The translations under genes and the position numbers were made by a program. The notes below the pieces were generated by a model. It saw nothing but the letters and a program-made list of their open reading frames with translations, ran no database searches and was not told where the DNA came from. From positions 1-9,732 of the forward strand of contig JANXVP010000413.1 in the NCBI GenBank assembly GCA_025351615.1: 9,732 bases of DNA, written 5' to 3'. Of this stretch, positions 7,583 through 9,732 are shown piece by piece. Numbering within the stretch: the first letter of the stretch is position 1; every line of letters starts with the position of its first letter. This DNA comes from Ramlibacter sp. GTDB lineage: Bacteria; Pseudomonadota; Gammaproteobacteria; Burkholderiales; Burkholderiaceae_C.

Positions 7583-9732
7583 TCACAGTTGCGCATTGGC
7601 GCTCTTGCGACGCCGCACGCGGCTTGCGTAGACCAGCAACGCGATAAAGAACGCGATGACCAGGATCGGCAGCAACCACCAGTAAGTCCGCTCGAAGAAG
7701 GACGGCCGCGCCTCGCGCAGACGGCCTTGCCCCGTCGGATCGACTGTGTTCACTTCGCTCCTGAGGCCCGTGGGCCCGATGATGGCCACATTGCCGTCGG
7801 ACAGCTGCATGGGCTTGTCCATAGCGGGCGCCTCGGTACCGAGCGTTCGGTAGGACGCGCCGGTGTCGTTGCCCACTTTGGTGACTTCGAGCAGGCCGAC
7901 CTGGTTCAGTCCGCTGACGTCGACCAGGGGCTTGTCACCGCTGCCGGGCAGATAGAGACGGCCGCCTTCCACCTTGACGTCGCTCTTCCTGGCTTCCTGC
8001 AGCGGCAGGTCGATGGACAGGAACGGTCCGTCGATCTTCGGCTGGCTACCATCGGCGACCGGAGAAAACTTGGCGTTGACGGGCGATACCCCGGTTGTCG
8101 CGGCCAGCCGGACGACGCGCGGCAGCGTATTTTGCGAATCGTTCAGATAGCTGGCTGGAACCAGCACGGTGCCGCCGGCGGCGAAGCGCGACATCAATCC
8201 GGCGAAGTCACTGCCGGCGTCGATTTTCTCCAGCAGCATGTGGCTGCTGGCCAGTACTGAAACAGGATAAGGCTCAGGCGTTTCACGACAGCGGTCGCTG
8301 GCCAGCTGGCGGGTGAACGACACGCGGATCACGTTGCGGGCTGCAAGGGCGTAACGCGGGATGGGCGCGATGATGCGTTCGCGCCGCCCCGTCGCTTCCA
8401 TCTCCTTGGCGCCGAGCAAGACGTCGTTAAGGAAGACAGATACGACCGGAGGGGTGCGCGCGGCACTCGGCGCCGCGGCAACGTCGATCACCAGCGTGCC
8501 CGGGCCGCGCCCATCGGCTGCGACGGATCCGATGTCGAACGTGGCGTTCCAGTCGGCATGGGCGAGCACGTCGAAGCTGCCTGGCTTTGCTCCCAGGTAC
8601 TTCAGCGACACGGCAGTCATGTCGGACCGGGGCTCTTCAGCGGCCTGAATCACGACCGATGACGACACCGCAACTTGTTGCCAGACCTGCGTGAACAGGC
8701 CGGCTGCCTTGGCGCCGGCATCCGGGGCGACCACGATCGTCGGTCGACCGAACACATTGCTCAGCCTGACTTCCTTGGACGCCAGTGGCTTGCCCCACGG
8801 GTCGAGATACCTGGTGCGCCACTCGCCATAGGGAGCGACGGCGTCCGGTGAGGAGGATTGAATCTGGCCGCGGAGCGCGTCAAAGTTGCCGCCCATTACG
8901 CCGGCAAAGCTCTGGTCCGCGATCACGATGTCGGCTTGCAACGGACCTGCGGCGCCCAGCGCCATCAAGGCGCCGATTTCAGCCGCGTCCTTGATCTTGT
9001 GCTGCTCGCCGTCGCCCAGGCTGGCGAAGGCCGGAATGCCGCGCAGGGCAGCCGGGATCGTGATGCCGCGCATATCGACAACGTCACCCACGGCGGGCAA
9101 CGCGCGGATCTTGGGCCGCTTGCCGGCACGCTCGAGCGCAACCCCGACCCGCCAGGCCGAGTCGTAGGCTTCAGCAGACAGCTTGCTGGCGGCCACCAGG
9201 ATGGTGGGAGTGGAGGGCAGCGACGACCATGCAGTGCTCAGGTCACGCACGGCAGAGCCGTCGTAGCGGTAGGTAAAGCGCGTGGTCGGTTCGATCCGTA
9301 GCAGGTTGCCGGGCGTGCGCGCATCGGCGCAGGTATTCTCGCGGCCGACCGCCGTCCGCCAGTCGATATTGAAGCGCACGAAGCCACTGGGACGAGGAGC
9401 GCCATCAATCGCCAGCGCGAAGCTGGCATCGCCACGCTCCGCGGTGAAGGCTTGCGCCGAAATCGGATAGCCGTCGACCGACAGGATCATGGTGGTGCGG
9501 CCGCCGTCGGCCCTCACATAGTTGGCGTTCATTTGCAGCGCGGCGTTGGCCAGCGGCACGCCCGTCGGCACTGGCAGGTAAATCTCCCTGAGCGTGTCCG
9601 GATAACCTAGCACCACCGGCCCGGTAAACCCGAGGTCCGCAAAGCTGACGCTGCGGGGAATCCAGTTGTCTGCGCTCATTCTCCGAAAGACGTCAGCAGG
9701 TGAGCTGCCATGCGATGCAGGCGCCGGTTGTG
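7583..9732 (-). CDS. BcsB-like periplasmic glycan-synthase subunit, 5' partial
   Basis: Resembles BcsB, the membrane-anchored periplasmic partner of cellulose synthase that binds the emerging glucan. Counting residues from the first in-window ATG (9679): an early BcsB-type start (SVSFADLG, 10-17), a first beta-rich carbohydrate-binding-like part to about 135 with Cys117, an alpha/beta part about 140-290, a second beta-sandwich part about 360-460 (VSVFLND at 413-419), another alpha/beta part, and one C-terminal transmembrane helix (about 667-685) followed by a basic cytoplasmic tail (RVRRRK). The frame stays open upstream of that ATG to the window edge, encoding QPAPASHGSSPADVFRR, which looks like the region just after a signal peptide. 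The protein needs an export signal that the ATG at 9679 would not supply, so the real start is probably outside the window. Stop TGA at 7585-7583; the NfrB-like gene follows 27 bases later. A specific link to cellulose is not supported: no BcsA is present here. Confidence 0.85.
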   Translation of the reverse strand, partial: QPAPASHGSSPADVFRRMSADNWIPRSVSFADLGFTGPVVLGYPDTLREIYLPVPTGVPLANAALQMNANYVRADGGRTTMILSVDGYPISAQAFTAERGDASFALAIDGAPRPSGFVRFNIDWRTAVGRENTCADARTPGNLLRIEPTTRFTYRYDGSAVRDLSTAWSSLPSTPTILVAASKLSAEAYDSAWRVGVALERAGKRPKIRALPAVGDVVDMRGITIPAALRGIPAFASLGDGEQHKIKDAAEIGALMALGAAGPLQADIVIADQSFAGVMGGNFDALRGQIQSSSPDAVAPYGEWRTRYLDPWGKPLASKEVRLSNVFGRPTIVVAPDAGAKAAGLFTQVWQQVAVSSSVVIQAAEEPRSDMTAVSLKYLGAKPGSFDVLAHADWNATFDIGSVAADGRGPGTLVIDVAAAPSAARTPPVVSVFLNDVLLGAKEMEATGRRERIIAPIPRYALAARNVIRVSFTRQLASDRCRETPEPYPVSVLASSHMLLEKIDAGSDFAGLMSRFAAGGTVLVPASYLNDSQNTLPRVVRLAATTGVSPVNAKFSPVADGSQPKIDGPFLSIDLPLQEARKSDVKVEGGRLYLPGSGDKPLVDVSGLNQVGLLEVTKVGNDTGASYRTLGTEAPAMDKPMQLSDGNVAIIGPTGLRSEVNTVDPTGQGRLREARPSFFERTYWWLLPILVIAFFIALLVYASRVRRRKSANAQL

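Noticed and set aside
7031..8260. Plus-strand open frame (409 codons) spanning the nfrB start and the BcsB-like 3' end
   Set aside because: It crosses two real genes on the opposite strand and shows no motif, signal or plausible ribosome site; an antisense shadow.
7583..9732. Calling the first gene a cellulose synthase subunit (bcsB)
   Set aside because: No bcsA, bcsC, bcsZ or PilZ-domain gene is visible, and the neighbour is nfrB, so the specific cellulose assignment is not supported; only family resemblance is claimed.

Overview
The window is a GC-rich (roughly 60-65% by eye), tightly packed stretch in which every supportable gene lies on the minus strand, read from the right edge to the left edge. 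Codon use, the FimV-family protein at the end and the mix of NfrA/NfrB and BcsB-like proteins suggest a Gram-negative proteobacterium, most likely a betaproteobacterium of the Burkholderiales (Oxalobacteraceae-like). The placement is tentative because there is no rRNA or housekeeping marker.

Layout in transcription order: (1) 9732-7583, a BcsB-like periplasmic, membrane-anchored protein, cut at its 5' end by the window edge; (2) 7555-5429, an NfrB-like inner-membrane family 2 glycosyltransferase with a C-terminal MshEN-type (GspE N-terminal) cyclic-di-GMP-binding region; (3) 5432-2973, an NfrA-like exported TPR protein with a C-terminal outer-membrane-type domain; (4) 2947-2102, a lipoprotein that reads as a (beta/alpha)8 barrel of the DUF4434 / glycoside-hydrolase-like type; (5) 2002-11, a FimV-like single-pass membrane protein. 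Genes 1-4 are separated by 27, -4 and 25 bases and look like one operon. Gene 5 follows a 99-base gap that holds an 8-bp inverted repeat ending one base before its start codon.

How they may work together (inference from families): NfrB would polymerise a glycan at the inner membrane and be switched on by cyclic-di-GMP through its MshEN part. The BcsB-like protein would receive or guide the chain in the periplasm. NfrA would bind the chain with its TPRs and pass it through or to the outer membrane. The lipoprotein could trim or bind the glycan. The FimV-like protein could place the machine at a pole or other envelope site. In E. coli, NfrA/NfrB make the surface glycan used as receptor by phage N4. 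This locus looks like an expanded version that has recruited a cellulose-synthase-type BcsB partner without BcsA, BcsC or a PilZ domain in the window. No RNA genes, mobile elements, CRISPR arrays or convincing terminators were seen.
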